Below are positions 1 through 8,110 of a stretch of DNA of 64,000 bases, in pieces. Every line of letters begins with the position of its first letter. Within the stretch, counting starts at the first letter, position 1. Origin of the DNA: an uncultured Corynebacterium sp. (GTDB lineage Bacteria > Actinomycetota > Actinomycetes > Mycobacteriales > Mycobacteriaceae); assembly GCF_946222985.1 (NCBI RefSeq), contig NZ_CAMIFY010000005.1, positions 1 to 64,000 of the forward strand, in the 5' to 3' direction. A model generated the notes under the pieces. It was not told the origin of the DNA and made no database searches. It saw only the letters and a program-made list of their open reading frames with translations. Made by a program: the position numbers and the translations under genes.

Positions 1-24
1 GGGAGAGTAGGTCACCGCCGGCCA
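1..24 (+). rRNA. rrf: 5S rRNA, 3' end only
   Basis: The first bases (GGGAGAGTAGGTCACCGCCGG) match the conserved 3' end of bacterial 5S rRNA, which closes the molecule with helix I. Only the last two dozen bases lie in the window; the rest of the rRNA operon is upstream. A strong terminator follows at 44-98. The exact 3' end is uncertain by a few bases. Confidence 0.8.
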
Positions 25-43
25 TTAAACATGAAGTACGAAC

Positions 44-98
44 AGACCGTTGTCTGGTTCCGCCCCCTTCGGGGGTTGGTTCCGGGCAACGGTCTTTT
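44..98 (+). terminator. rRNA operon terminator
   Basis: AGACCGTTG (44-52) pairs with CAACGGTCT (87-95), an inner CCCCC-TTC-GGGGG hairpin sits at 63-75, and TTTT follows at 95-98. This is a classic intrinsic terminator placed directly after the 5S gene. Confidence 0.85.
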
Positions 99-271
99 CG
101 TCGTACCAGTAGGTAACCCGGCGGGAGCTGCTTTTCGGGTGCCGGCAGGTACCTTTGGGTCGGGCCTCCGTAGCCCCGCCACCGAAATGATTGCCGTGAA
201 GTGCCTCCGTTATCTATGTTCGGTCATCACCATCCATTCTCGTTTTGACTGCCAAAGATCCGGTGTGCGAC

Positions 272-451
272 ATGAATGATCCGGGCGGGGGTTTTCCCGG
301 CCAGGGCGACCACGACGGCAACGGCGGTGGAGCCCCGACTCACTGCGGTTCGGGTTCGGGCGCGTAACAGCCCAACGGGCCTGGTGCCGGTGGCTTTGGC
401 GCACCGGCCCCCGGTCCGAACCACGGGTCGAAGCCGAGGAACAAGACGGGT
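272..451 (+). other. In-frame upstream segment cut by a TAA codon
   Basis: An ATG at 272 opens a 31-codon Gly/Pro-rich stretch in the same frame as the gene at 452, ended by TAA at 365-367. The frame then continues open with the same Gly/Pro-rich composition and basic residues (HGSKPRNKTG) straight into a transmembrane helix. That is the usual layout of an actinobacterial membrane protein with a disordered cytoplasmic N-terminus. A nonsense change or a base error at 365 is the simplest reading. Confidence 0.5.
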
Positions 452-844
452 TTGGTCATCTTCGCCATCATCGTGGTCGTTGCCATGGTCGTCGCCGCCG
501 CCGTGGCGTGGTGGTTCGTGAGCGGTGCCGAGAACCGCGACAAGACCGAAGTCGCCGACGCCGCCACGGCGTCCATGCGGAGTCTCGTCAACACGAACTC
601 ATTCTCGGAGTTGAACGGGTTGGTCTGCGAGGAGTACAAGAGCGATCCCGACAGCGTCAAAATGGCCGACGATCTGTTGGGTGACTTGAGTGAAGCCACC
701 GGTTTCGACCGATTGAAGGAGGAGATGCCCCAGTCGTTCTCCGCCGATGATGTCGAGTTGGCCAAGGAAGGCGACCGGTGGTTGTTCTGCGACCCCGAGT
801 TCGACATGACCGAGTTCGACGGGTTGCCGTCGTTGGATTACTGA
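452..844 (+). CDS. Single-pass membrane protein, possibly 5'-disrupted
   Basis: Unrecognised protein of 130 residues if translated from TTG 452, the only start codon after the in-frame TAA at 365. It begins with one hydrophobic helix (about residues 2-24, ending AWWFVSG), followed by an extracytoplasmic domain of about 100 residues with two cysteines and many acidic residues. The shape resembles small actinobacterial membrane-anchored proteins of the Rv0361/DUF4878 kind, but I see no diagnostic motif. A hairpin without a T-run (846-864) follows. The original gene probably began at ATG 272; whether a shorter product is still made is unknown. Confidence 0.5.
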   Translation: MVIFAIIVVVAMVVAAAVAWWFVSGAENRDKTEVADAATASMRSLVNTNSFSELNGLVCEEYKSDPDSVKMADDLLGDLSEATGFDRLKEEMPQSFSADDVELAKEGDRWLFCDPEFDMTEFDGLPSLDY

Positions 845-845
845 T

Positions 846-864
846 CCCCTCGACCGCCGAGGGG
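846..864 (+). terminator. Hairpin after the membrane-protein gene
   Basis: CCCCTCG (846-852) pairs with CGAGGGG (858-864) around a 5-nt loop. No T-run follows, so it is a candidate only. It lies just upstream of the rnhA -10 box. Confidence 0.4.
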
Positions 865-882
865 CCGGTCCGGAGACCCCGT

Positions 883-888
883 TACAAT
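883..888 (+). promoter_or_regulatory. -10 box of rnhA, leaderless type
   Basis: TACAAT lies 8 nt before the ATG at 897, so transcription should begin at or next to the start codon. No Shine-Dalgarno sequence is visible. Confidence 0.6.
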
Positions 889-896
889 CTGCGTCC

Positions 897-1796
897 ATGA
901 CTATCATCGCCGCAGCAGACGGTTCGGCCCTCGGCAATCCCGGTCCGGCCGGCTGGTCCTGGTACATCGACGACGACACCTGGGCTGCCGGCGGATGGAA
1001 GAAGAGCACGAACAACCGCGGCGAGCTCATGGCCGTCGCGGAACTGCTGGCATCCACGGCGCATCGTGCCGACGAAGAATTGCGCATCCTCTGCGATTCG
1101 CAGTACGTCATCAATTCGGTCACCAAGTGGATGCCGGGGTGGAAGCGCAAGGGGTGGAAGAAGCGCGACGGCAAGCCGGTGCTCAACGTCGACATCCTGT
1201 CGATCATCGACCAGTTGATGCAGGGCCGTACGGTGAAGTTCGAATGGATCAAGGGCCACGCCGGTCATGAGATGAACGAAGCCGCCGACGTGCGCGCCCG
1301 CGCCGCGGCGACGGCCTTCCAGTCGGGTGCGCCGGCCAACGAAGGCCCCGGTTTTCCCGGAGCGGCGAAGAGCGCGTCGCTGATGCTGGACACTGCGGGC
1401 GACACCGCTGCCTCCGCCCCGGTCGAATCGCCGAAGGCAGCGGCTAAGGCGGCCACGCAGGCTCCCCAGGACGGGCTTTTCGACGTCGCCGCCGATCCCG
1501 TCGCCGAGGCCACCGCGCGAGTTCGCGCCGCCCACGGCACCGTCGTCCGCGCCGCCCGCAAGGCCCGCGACGGAGACGACGCCAAACTGACGTTCCTCAC
1601 CAAGCGGGCCGCGGTGATTCCGGCGAACGTCGAGTCCGCTTTTCCCGACGACTTCGCCGATTCGCGACCGGAGGTGACGGTGGCCGGCACGACCGGCGTC
1701 GTCGTCGCCCACGGCCGCGGATGGACCACCACGTCGACGTGGGACGTGTCGGGTGATCCGGTGTTGGTCGCCCATCATCGTTCCACCTCCGAATGA
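897..1796 (+). CDS. rnhA: Ribonuclease HI with C-terminal extension
   Basis: Cytoplasmic endonuclease that removes RNA from RNA-DNA hybrids. The 299-residue product is about twice the usual RNase HI length. Residues 1-140 hold the RNase H fold with the acidic metal-binding set D8 (in DGSALGNPGPAG), E43 (NRGEL), D67 (CDSQY) and D131, plus H121 and H124 in the flexible loop (WIKGHAGHEMNEAAD). An Ala/Pro linker (about 140-200) joins a C-terminal domain of about 95 residues that looks like a SnoaL/DUF4440-type cone fold (weak). Start ATG 897 is fixed by a -10 box at 883-888. Confidence 0.85.
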   Translation: MTIIAAADGSALGNPGPAGWSWYIDDDTWAAGGWKKSTNNRGELMAVAELLASTAHRADEELRILCDSQYVINSVTKWMPGWKRKGWKKRDGKPVLNVDILSIIDQLMQGRTVKFEWIKGHAGHEMNEAADVRARAAATAFQSGAPANEGPGFPGAAKSASLMLDTAGDTAASAPVESPKAAAKAATQAPQDGLFDVAADPVAEATARVRAAHGTVVRAARKARDGDDAKLTFLTKRAAVIPANVESAFPDDFADSRPEVTVAGTTGVVVAHGRGWTTTSTWDVSGDPVLVAHHRSTSE

Positions 1797-1947
1797 ATCG
1801 AGGGCCCGGTCCGGGCTGGTAGCCTGGGCCGTTGAATGCGGTGGCCGGGTCATGCTCCCGGTCCGCACTTTCCATGCGGCCCCCGCCCGCCGGCACCCCG
1901 GCGGTCGTTGCGGCAGCGAGCATCAAACACGGAGGAGCTTCCTACTT

Positions 1948-3111
1948 ATGGCCGAGAACGAAGGTTCGCGTCCCGACGGCGATCGCCGCGGTGGACAGGG
2001 CGGTCGCCCCGGTGGATTCCGAGGCGGACGCTCCGGCTCCGGCTCCGGCGGACGTGGCCAGGGCGGTCGCGGCCGCGGAGGCCCGACCGGCCGAGGGGGT
2101 CGCGGTGGCCAGGGTGGCCAGGGGGGTCGTCGGTGGGAGGAGCGCGGTGATCGCCGCGATGACCGTCGCGACGATCGCCGCGATGACCGGGGCGGATTCG
2201 GCCGCGCCGGCGACGACCGACGCGATGATCGTCGGGGAGACCGTCGCGACGATCGCCGTGGCGGCGGACCTCGCGATGACCGTCGTGGCGGCGGCCCCCG
2301 TGGCGGCCGCGGTGGCCACGGCGGTTCGGGTGGCCCCGGCGGCCCGAAGCGCCACTCCAACCGTGGCGGCCGTTTCCAGGACGACCAGAAGCGCGCCCCG
2401 CGCACGGGTCCGCAGCGCCCCGGGTTCCGCGAGGACCGCATCGTCGCCCGCCAGAACGAGCCGTCGCTGCCCGAGGACGTGCAGCCCGACGAGCTCGATC
2501 CGTCGGTGCGCCAGGATCTGAAGAGCCTCTCCAAGGACAACGCGGACCAGGTTGCCCGGCACATGATCATGGCCGCGACGCTGATGGGGGACGATCCGAA
2601 GCTGGCGCTGCGCCATGCGCGCGCGGCGAAGGATCGCGCCGGCCGCGTCGGCGTGGTCCGCGAGACCAACGGCGTCGCCGCGTACCACGCGGGTGAATGG
2701 AAGGAGGCCCTCGCCGAGCTGCGCGCCGCGCGCCGCATCTCCGGTGGCGCGGGTCTGCTGGCGGTCATGGCCGACTGCGAGCGCGGCCTCGGTCGCCCGG
2801 AGAAGGCCATCGAGCTGGGTCGTTCGGACGAGGTTCGTTTGCTTGACGACGAGTCGCGCACCGAACTGGCCATCGTCGTCGCCGGCGCCCGCCGCGACAT
2901 GGGCGACGTCGAGTCCGCGATCGTCGAGTTGGAGGCCCAGAACCTCGACCCGAAGCGCAAGGACTTCGAGGGTGCGCGCCTGTTCTACGCTTACGCCGAC
3001 GCGTTGGCGGCCGTCGGTCGCACCGACGAGGCCCGCGAGTGGTTCAACCGTTCCGCGGAGCTGGATCCCGACGAGATGCTCGATTCCCGCGAGCGGGCCG
3101 CCGAGCTGTAG
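1948..3111 (+). CDS. TPR protein with RGG/RDDR-rich N-terminus
   Basis: The 387-residue product starts at ATG 1948 behind GGAGG at 1931-1935. Residues 1 to about 150 are extreme low complexity: Gly-Arg-rich RGG blocks and tandem RDDRRDD units, a composition typical of RNA-binding disordered regions. Residues from about 180 to the end form helical pairs (HARAAKDRAGRVGVV, ARLFYAYADALAAVGRTDEA, EWFNRSAELDPDE) that look like tetratricopeptide repeats, normally protein-binding. No signal peptide. A homologous TPR gene precedes the HAD phosphatase and tlyA in corynebacteria. Function unknown; an RNA-protein scaffold is only an inference. Confidence 0.75.
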   Translation: MAENEGSRPDGDRRGGQGGRPGGFRGGRSGSGSGGRGQGGRGRGGPTGRGGRGGQGGQGGRRWEERGDRRDDRRDDRRDDRGGFGRAGDDRRDDRRGDRRDDRRGGGPRDDRRGGGPRGGRGGHGGSGGPGGPKRHSNRGGRFQDDQKRAPRTGPQRPGFREDRIVARQNEPSLPEDVQPDELDPSVRQDLKSLSKDNADQVARHMIMAATLMGDDPKLALRHARAAKDRAGRVGVVRETNGVAAYHAGEWKEALAELRAARRISGGAGLLAVMADCERGLGRPEKAIELGRSDEVRLLDDESRTELAIVVAGARRDMGDVESAIVELEAQNLDPKRKDFEGARLFYAYADALAAVGRTDEAREWFNRSAELDPDEMLDSRERAAEL

Positions 3112-3184
3112 CTCGCGGCACCGTCGCCCCTTCCCGAAAAAGAAACCGACTCCGCTTTCTTCCTCTGATTGGATCGCGCATTTC

Positions 3185-4228
3185 ATGAGCAACGACTTGT
3201 TGGCCGGCCGCTACGACGCGGCGCTGCTGGATCTCGACGGGACCATCTACGAAGGCGGCCGGGCGGTCCCCGGTGCGCTGGAGGGGCTGACCGAGGCCGG
3301 TCTGCCGATGCTGTTCGTGACCAACAACGCCTCGCGTGCTCCGGAAACCGTCGCCGATCAGCTGCGGTCGCTCGGTTACGACTGCGACGCCGACGACGTG
3401 ATGACCTCGGCGCAGGCGGCCATCGAGATGGCCGCCGACATCGTCCCCGCCGGTGCGAAGGTGCTCGTTTTGGGTGCCCAGTCGTTCCGGGATCTGGCGA
3501 CGGCCGCGGGCTACGAGCTCGTCGACTCCGCCGACGATGAGCCGGCGGCGGTGTTCCAGGGGCACAACCCGGAGACCAACTGGGCGATGATGTCTGAGGC
3601 CGCGTTGTCGATTCGTCGCGGGGCGCGGTACCTGGCCTCCAACCTCGATTCGACGCTGCCGACGGAGCGCGGTCTGCTCGTGGGCAACGGATCGATGGTG
3701 GCGGCGATCGTTTCGGCCACCGGCGTGGAACCGCGCAGCGCGGGCAAGCCGCTGCCGCCGATGTTCCATCGCGGTGCCGCGCGCCTGAATTCGGAGCGCC
3801 CCGTCGTCATCGGTGATCGGCTCAACACCGACATCGCCGGCGGCAACGCGGCCGGGTACGACACGTTGATGACGGTCACCGGCATCTCGGGTCATCACGA
3901 GACTCTTACGGCCGTCCCGGAGGAGCGCCCGACCCTCATCGGTGCCGACATGTCGGCGCTGGTGTCCCCGGCCGAGGAAGCCGAACCGCGTCCGCAGGCC
4001 GGGTTCACCGCCCGCCGCGACGCCGACGATCCGGGGGTCATCGTCGTCGACGGCGGCGACGCCTCCGACCCGCGCCTGGCCGATCCGGCGCGGGCCGCCG
4101 TCGCCGCGTTGCTCACCGCCGCCTCCGTCGCCTGGTTCGACGCCGACGGTGCGCCGTCCGTCGCCCCGGTCACGGGCGTGCGCGCGGAATCCCCGGCCGC
4201 CGCCGACGCGATCGCCGCGTGGCGGTGA
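3185..4228 (+). CDS. HAD-superfamily IIA phosphatase (NagD-like)
   Basis: Predicted cytoplasmic phosphatase of 347 residues. The nucleophile motif is DLDGT (D16, D18), followed by a typical class-IIA flap region and substrate strand (LFVTNNASR). The C-terminal motif is GDRLNTDI, which supplies the metal-binding aspartates. After about residue 265 there is an extra C-terminal segment (VIVVDGGDASDPRLADPARA...) not needed for the HAD core. Family members dephosphorylate small sugar or nucleotide phosphates; the substrate here is unknown. Start ATG 3185 has only a weak ribosome site. It is first in a tight run leading to tlyA. Confidence 0.85.
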   Translation: MSNDLLAGRYDAALLDLDGTIYEGGRAVPGALEGLTEAGLPMLFVTNNASRAPETVADQLRSLGYDCDADDVMTSAQAAIEMAADIVPAGAKVLVLGAQSFRDLATAAGYELVDSADDEPAAVFQGHNPETNWAMMSEAALSIRRGARYLASNLDSTLPTERGLLVGNGSMVAAIVSATGVEPRSAGKPLPPMFHRGAARLNSERPVVIGDRLNTDIAGGNAAGYDTLMTVTGISGHHETLTAVPEERPTLIGADMSALVSPAEEAEPRPQAGFTARRDADDPGVIVVDGGDASDPRLADPARAAVAALLTAASVAWFDADGAPSVAPVTGVRAESPAAADAIAAWR

Positions 4229-4512
4229 CCCGCGAAATGACGTCCAACGCCGGCCCCACTCCCGGCCCCAAGCCCGGGCCCAAGCCCGGAGCAACACCTG
4301 GCCCCAAACCCGGGCCCACGCCAGGTCCCACCCCCGGCCCCGTGCCCGGTCCCGGCCGTGACGAGGGCATCGACCCGGACGAGCTTCGTCGCCGCGTGCG
4401 CGAAACGCTCGACGCCCCGGCACCGACGCCGGCCGACCGCGCCGCGCAGATGGAAGCCGCCCACGCGCTTCTGCAGGAGGCGCTCGGCGGGGAAGGGGCC
4501 GGTCGTGGCTAA
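4225..4512 (+). CDS. Small Pro-Gly-repeat protein
   Basis: Unrecognised product of 95 residues. GTG 4225 overlaps the preceding TGA by GTGA, a junction type used repeatedly in this window; GTG 4219 or ATG 4237 are alternatives. Residues about 8-45 are PGPKPG/PTPG repeats. The remainder is a charged helical segment (DPDELRRRVRETL, AAQMEAAHALLQEAL). It overlaps the tlyA start by 8 nt, so it is probably translated with it. Corynebacteria carry a short hypothetical gene at the same place, which supports it being real. Confidence 0.6.
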   Translation: MTREMTSNAGPTPGPKPGPKPGATPGPKPGPTPGPTPGPVPGPGRDEGIDPDELRRRVRETLDAPAPTPADRAAQMEAAHALLQEALGGEGAGRG

Positions 4513-5341
4513 GGGGTCGACGCCGAAGCGGCGCCTCGACGCCGAACTGGTCCGTCGCAAGATCGCGCGCTCGCGCGAGCATGCCGTCGAGATGATCAAG
4601 GACGGCCGCGTCACGGTCAGCGGCATGGCGGCCGGAAAACCCGCCACCGCGGTCACCGGCGACGTCTCCATTCGCGTCGCCGAGGACGCCGACGACGCGA
4701 ACTGGGCGTCCCGCGGGGCGCACAAGCTGCTCGGCGCGCTGGCCGCGTTCGAGCCGCAGGGGCTGTCGCTGGCGGGTCGGCGGGTCATCGACGCCGGTGC
4801 GTCGACGGGCGGATTCACCGACGTGTGCCTGCGCCGCGACGCCGCCGAGGTCATCGCCGTCGACGTCGGCTACGGGCAGTTGATCTGGCGGATCCGCGAC
4901 GATTCCCGCGTCACCGTCCTCGACCGCACCAACGTGCGCACCCTGACCCCCGAGGCGATCGGCGGCCCGGCCGACGTGATGGTGGGCGACCTGTCCTTCA
5001 TCTCGCTGACGTTGACGTTGCCGGCCCTGGCGCAATGCCTGGTCGACGGCGCCGACCTGGTGCCGATGGTCAAGCCCCAGTTCGAGGTCGGCAAGGACCG
5101 CCTCGGCCACGGTGGCGTGGTGCGCAGCCCGGAGTTGCGCGCCGAAGTCGTCGGCGACGTCGCCCGTTTCGCCCGCACACTGGGGTTGTCGACGCGCGCG
5201 GTGGTCGCCAGCCCGCTGCCCGGCCCGTCGGGCAACGTCGAGTATTTCCTGTGGCTGGTCAAGGACGGTGGCGCGTCCGCCGTCGATGATGGAAAGCTGG
5301 ACGAGATGATCGACCGTGCCGTGCAGGAGGGGCCGCAATGA
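4505..5341 (+). CDS. tlyA: TlyA rRNA 2'-O-methyltransferase
   Basis: Methylates the 2'-O of cytidines in 16S and 23S rRNA; in mycobacteria loss gives capreomycin resistance. The 278-residue product has an N-terminal S4 RNA-binding domain (about 5-65, RRKIARSREHAVEMIKDGRV) and an FtsJ-type Rossmann methyltransferase domain. Its SAM motif is DAGASTGGFTDVCL and its catalytic region includes VKPQFEVG. GTG 4505 is chosen because it follows a purine-rich GGGGAAGGGG and places the S4 domain at the N-terminus. The stop overlaps the NAD kinase ATG (ATGA), indicating coupled translation. Confidence 0.93.
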   Translation: MAKGSTPKRRLDAELVRRKIARSREHAVEMIKDGRVTVSGMAAGKPATAVTGDVSIRVAEDADDANWASRGAHKLLGALAAFEPQGLSLAGRRVIDAGASTGGFTDVCLRRDAAEVIAVDVGYGQLIWRIRDDSRVTVLDRTNVRTLTPEAIGGPADVMVGDLSFISLTLTLPALAQCLVDGADLVPMVKPQFEVGKDRLGHGGVVRSPELRAEVVGDVARFARTLGLSTRAVVASPLPGPSGNVEYFLWLVKDGGASAVDDGKLDEMIDRAVQEGPQ

Positions 5342-6255
5342 CCGCGAACCACGACAGGCAGGTGCTGCTGGTGCCCCATTCGGGGCGCAGCTCGAACCTG
5401 GAGATGGCGGCGGAGGCCGCCGAGCTGCTCGACGACGCCGGCATCGGCGTGCGTGTGCTCGCCGGTGACGACCCGTCGCTGCTGCTGCGCCACCCGGTTC
5501 TGGGGCGGTTCCCGCGCTTCGGTCATTCGCCGCAGGCCGCGGCCGGTTGCGAGCTGGTCCTGGTCCTCGGCGGCGACGGCACGTTCCTGCGCGCCGCCGA
5601 CATCGCCCACGCGATGGATCTGCCCGTGCTCGGCATCAACATGGGCCACGTCGGCTTCCTGGCCGAGTGGGAGCAGGAGTCGATGACGGAGGCGATTCAG
5701 CGGGTCATCGACCGCAGCTGGCGCGTGGAGGACCGGATGACCATCACGGTCACGGTCCGCGACAACGACGGCCGGGTCATCGGCACCGGCTGGGCGCTCA
5801 ACGAGGTCAGCATCGAAAACCTCAATCGGCGCGGCGTGCTCGACGTCGTCCTCGAGGTCGATCAGCGCCCGGTGAGCTCCTACGGCTGCGACGGCGTGCT
5901 CATCTCCACCCCGACGGGGTCGACCGCCTACGCGTTTTCCGCCGGTGGCCCGGTGCTGTGGCCGGAGCTCGACGCGATTCTCGTGGTGCCCAACAACGCC
6001 CATGCGCTGTTCGATCGCCCGATGGTCGTCTCCCCGCATTCGACGGTGGCGATCGAGACGAATCCGCAGACCACCGCGGCGCAGGCCGTTCTCGACGGCT
6101 TCCGCCCGATCCCGATGCCGGCCGGCAGCCGCATCGAGATCACCCGCGGCGAGCAGGCCGTGCGGTGGGTCCGGTTGGATGCCGCGCCGTTCACCGACCG
6201 TCTGGTGCACAAGTTCCGCCTGCCCGTGACGGGCTGGCGGGGTCCGAGGCGATGA
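5338..6255 (+). CDS. nadK: NAD kinase
   Basis: Phosphorylates NAD to NADP with ATP or polyphosphate, setting the cellular NADP(H) pool. The 305-residue length is normal for actinobacteria. The family signature GGDGT lies at residues 78-82, with the NE motif in ALNEVSIEN and the glycine-rich TPTGSTAY loop further on. The ATG overlaps the tlyA stop by 4 nt and recN follows 7 nt after the stop. This tlyA-ppnK-recN order is conserved in Corynebacterium and Mycobacterium. Also known as ppnK. Confidence 0.95.
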   Translation: MTANHDRQVLLVPHSGRSSNLEMAAEAAELLDDAGIGVRVLAGDDPSLLLRHPVLGRFPRFGHSPQAAAGCELVLVLGGDGTFLRAADIAHAMDLPVLGINMGHVGFLAEWEQESMTEAIQRVIDRSWRVEDRMTITVTVRDNDGRVIGTGWALNEVSIENLNRRGVLDVVLEVDQRPVSSYGCDGVLISTPTGSTAYAFSAGGPVLWPELDAILVVPNNAHALFDRPMVVSPHSTVAIETNPQTTAAQAVLDGFRPIPMPAGSRIEITRGEQAVRWVRLDAAPFTDRLVHKFRLPVTGWRGPRR

Positions 6256-6262
6256 TCGCGCG

Positions 6263-8020
6263 ATGCTGACGGAGCTGACCATCCGCGACCTCGGCGTCAT
6301 CCCCGAATCGACGGTCGAGTTCAGTCCGGGGTTGACGGTGCTCACCGGCGAGACGGGCGCGGGCAAGACCATGGTGGTCACCGGACTGCGCCTGCTGTCC
6401 GGCGGCCGGGCCGACGCCGGGCGCGTGCGCACCGGCGCGGACAAGGCGCTGGTCGAGGGCCGCGTGTCGACGTCGGATCTGTCGGGGCCGCTTTCCGACG
6501 AAGTCGACGCCGTCCTGGCCGAATGCGGCGGGGAGCGCGACGAAAACGACGAAATCCTCCTGGCCCGACAGGTCTCGGCGAAGGGGAGGTCCCGGGCGTG
6601 GATCGGCGGTCGCGGCACGCCGGCGGCGTCGTTGGCCGACGTCGCGGGTGCGGTGCTGGCCATCCACGGGCAGAACGATCAGCTGCGGCTGCTCGGCGGC
6701 GGCGAGCAGATCGCGGCGCTGGATCGTCTCGGCGGCGAGCGCGTGGCCCCGCTGCTGGACGCCTACCGCGAGGCGCGCAAGGCGTGGCGCACGGCGGCGA
6801 AGGATCTGGAAGAGCGCACGACGAAGCGCCGCGAGTTGGCCATGCGCGCCGACCAGCTCACCTTCGCCCTGGAGGAGATCGACGCCGTCGACCCCGAACC
6901 GGGCGAGGACGTCGAACTGACCGAGACCATCCGCAGGATGCAGGACCTCGACGGCCTTCGCGCCGCCGCGATCACCGCGTGGGCCGCCATCGACGGCCCG
7001 GGTGCCGTGGGGGCCGCGGCCGCCGCCGACGGTGGCCTCGGGGCCGACGACGAAGACGGTGCCGCCGATCTCCTCGGCCGCGCCCAGCACGCGCTGGCCG
7101 GTTCGGGGGATTCGGCGCTGACGGATCTGGCCGAACGGCTGGGCGACATCACCAGCGGGCTGACCGACGTCGCCGCGGGCCTGGGCACGTTCCTCGATTC
7201 GCTCCCGGAGGAGGCGGAATCGCTCGACGGCCTGCTGGCCCGCCAGGCCGACATCCGCAACCTGACCCGCAAGTACGCCCCCGACATCGACGGGGTGCTG
7301 CAGTGGCGCGACAAGGCGCGCAAGAAGCTCGGCTCGCTCGACGTCTCCGGCGAGGCGCTGGAGAAGCTCGCGGCCGAGGTCGCTTCCCTGGAGAAGTCGG
7401 TGCGCTCCGCGGCGAAGAAGCTGACGAAGGTCCGCCGCGAACTCGCCGGCGAACTCGGCCGCCGCGTCACCGCCGAGCTGGCGGGCCTGGCCATGCCGAC
7501 GACGTCCCTGGTCGTCGACGTCGCCGATGCCGGCACCTTCGGACCCGTCGGCGCCGATGACGTGTCCTTCCTCCTCAGTGCCCACAAGGGGGCCGAGCCC
7601 CGGCCGCTGGCGGGCAGCGCCTCCGGCGGCGAGCTCTCGCGAGTGATGCTGGCCCTCGAGGTCGTTCTCGCCGAGGGCGACGGCGGTCGGACGTTGGTGT
7701 TCGACGAGGTCGACGCCGGCGTAGGCGGTCGCGCCGCGGTGGAGATCGGGCGTCGCCTGGCGCGGTTGGCCGAACGCAACCAGGTCATCGTCGTCACGCA
7801 CTTGCCGCAGGTCGCGGCCTACGCGGACACTCATCTGCACGTGGCCAAGGACGTCGCCGACGACGGCGTGGCATCGGGCGTCGGCACCCTCGACCGGGAA
7901 CGTCGCATCGAGGAGCTCGCCCGAATGATGGCCGGCCTCGACGACACCGACTCCGGCCGCGCGCACGCCACGGATCTGCTGGAGAAGGCGCAGGCCGATC
8001 GCGCGGCGGCGGGAGCCTGA
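6263..8020 (+). CDS. recN: DNA repair protein RecN
   Basis: SMC-like ATPase that gathers DNA ends during double-strand-break repair. The 585-residue product has Walker A GETGAGKT at 29-36, a Q-loop region IHGQNDQL, a central coiled coil, the ABC signature (SASGGELSRVMLALE) and Walker B (LVFDEVDAGVGG). The start lies 7 nt after nadK. No LexA-type box was seen upstream, so any SOS control would act from the promoter of the whole operon. Confidence 0.95.
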   Translation: MLTELTIRDLGVIPESTVEFSPGLTVLTGETGAGKTMVVTGLRLLSGGRADAGRVRTGADKALVEGRVSTSDLSGPLSDEVDAVLAECGGERDENDEILLARQVSAKGRSRAWIGGRGTPAASLADVAGAVLAIHGQNDQLRLLGGGEQIAALDRLGGERVAPLLDAYREARKAWRTAAKDLEERTTKRRELAMRADQLTFALEEIDAVDPEPGEDVELTETIRRMQDLDGLRAAAITAWAAIDGPGAVGAAAAADGGLGADDEDGAADLLGRAQHALAGSGDSALTDLAERLGDITSGLTDVAAGLGTFLDSLPEEAESLDGLLARQADIRNLTRKYAPDIDGVLQWRDKARKKLGSLDVSGEALEKLAAEVASLEKSVRSAAKKLTKVRRELAGELGRRVTAELAGLAMPTTSLVVDVADAGTFGPVGADDVSFLLSAHKGAEPRPLAGSASGGELSRVMLALEVVLAEGDGGRTLVFDEVDAGVGGRAAVEIGRRLARLAERNQVIVVTHLPQVAAYADTHLHVAKDVADDGVASGVGTLDRERRIEELARMMAGLDDTDSGRAHATDLLEKAQADRAAAGA

Positions 8021-8110
8021 CCGCGTAGAAGCGGCACGCCGCCCCGACACGCGCCGGCGCTTCGGCGCGCCTCCACCGCGAATCGGCCCCGCGACGGCAC
8101 ACTGTCGCTC

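Noticed and set aside
2140..2300. Tandem short repeats that look array-like
   Set aside because: They are in-frame codons of RDDRRDD units inside a gene with no spacers of constant length and no cas genes, so this is not a CRISPR array.
4240..4350. CCCGGCCCCAAGCCCGGG-type repeats
   Set aside because: They encode PGPKPG units within a small gene that overlaps its neighbours; not a noncoding repeat.
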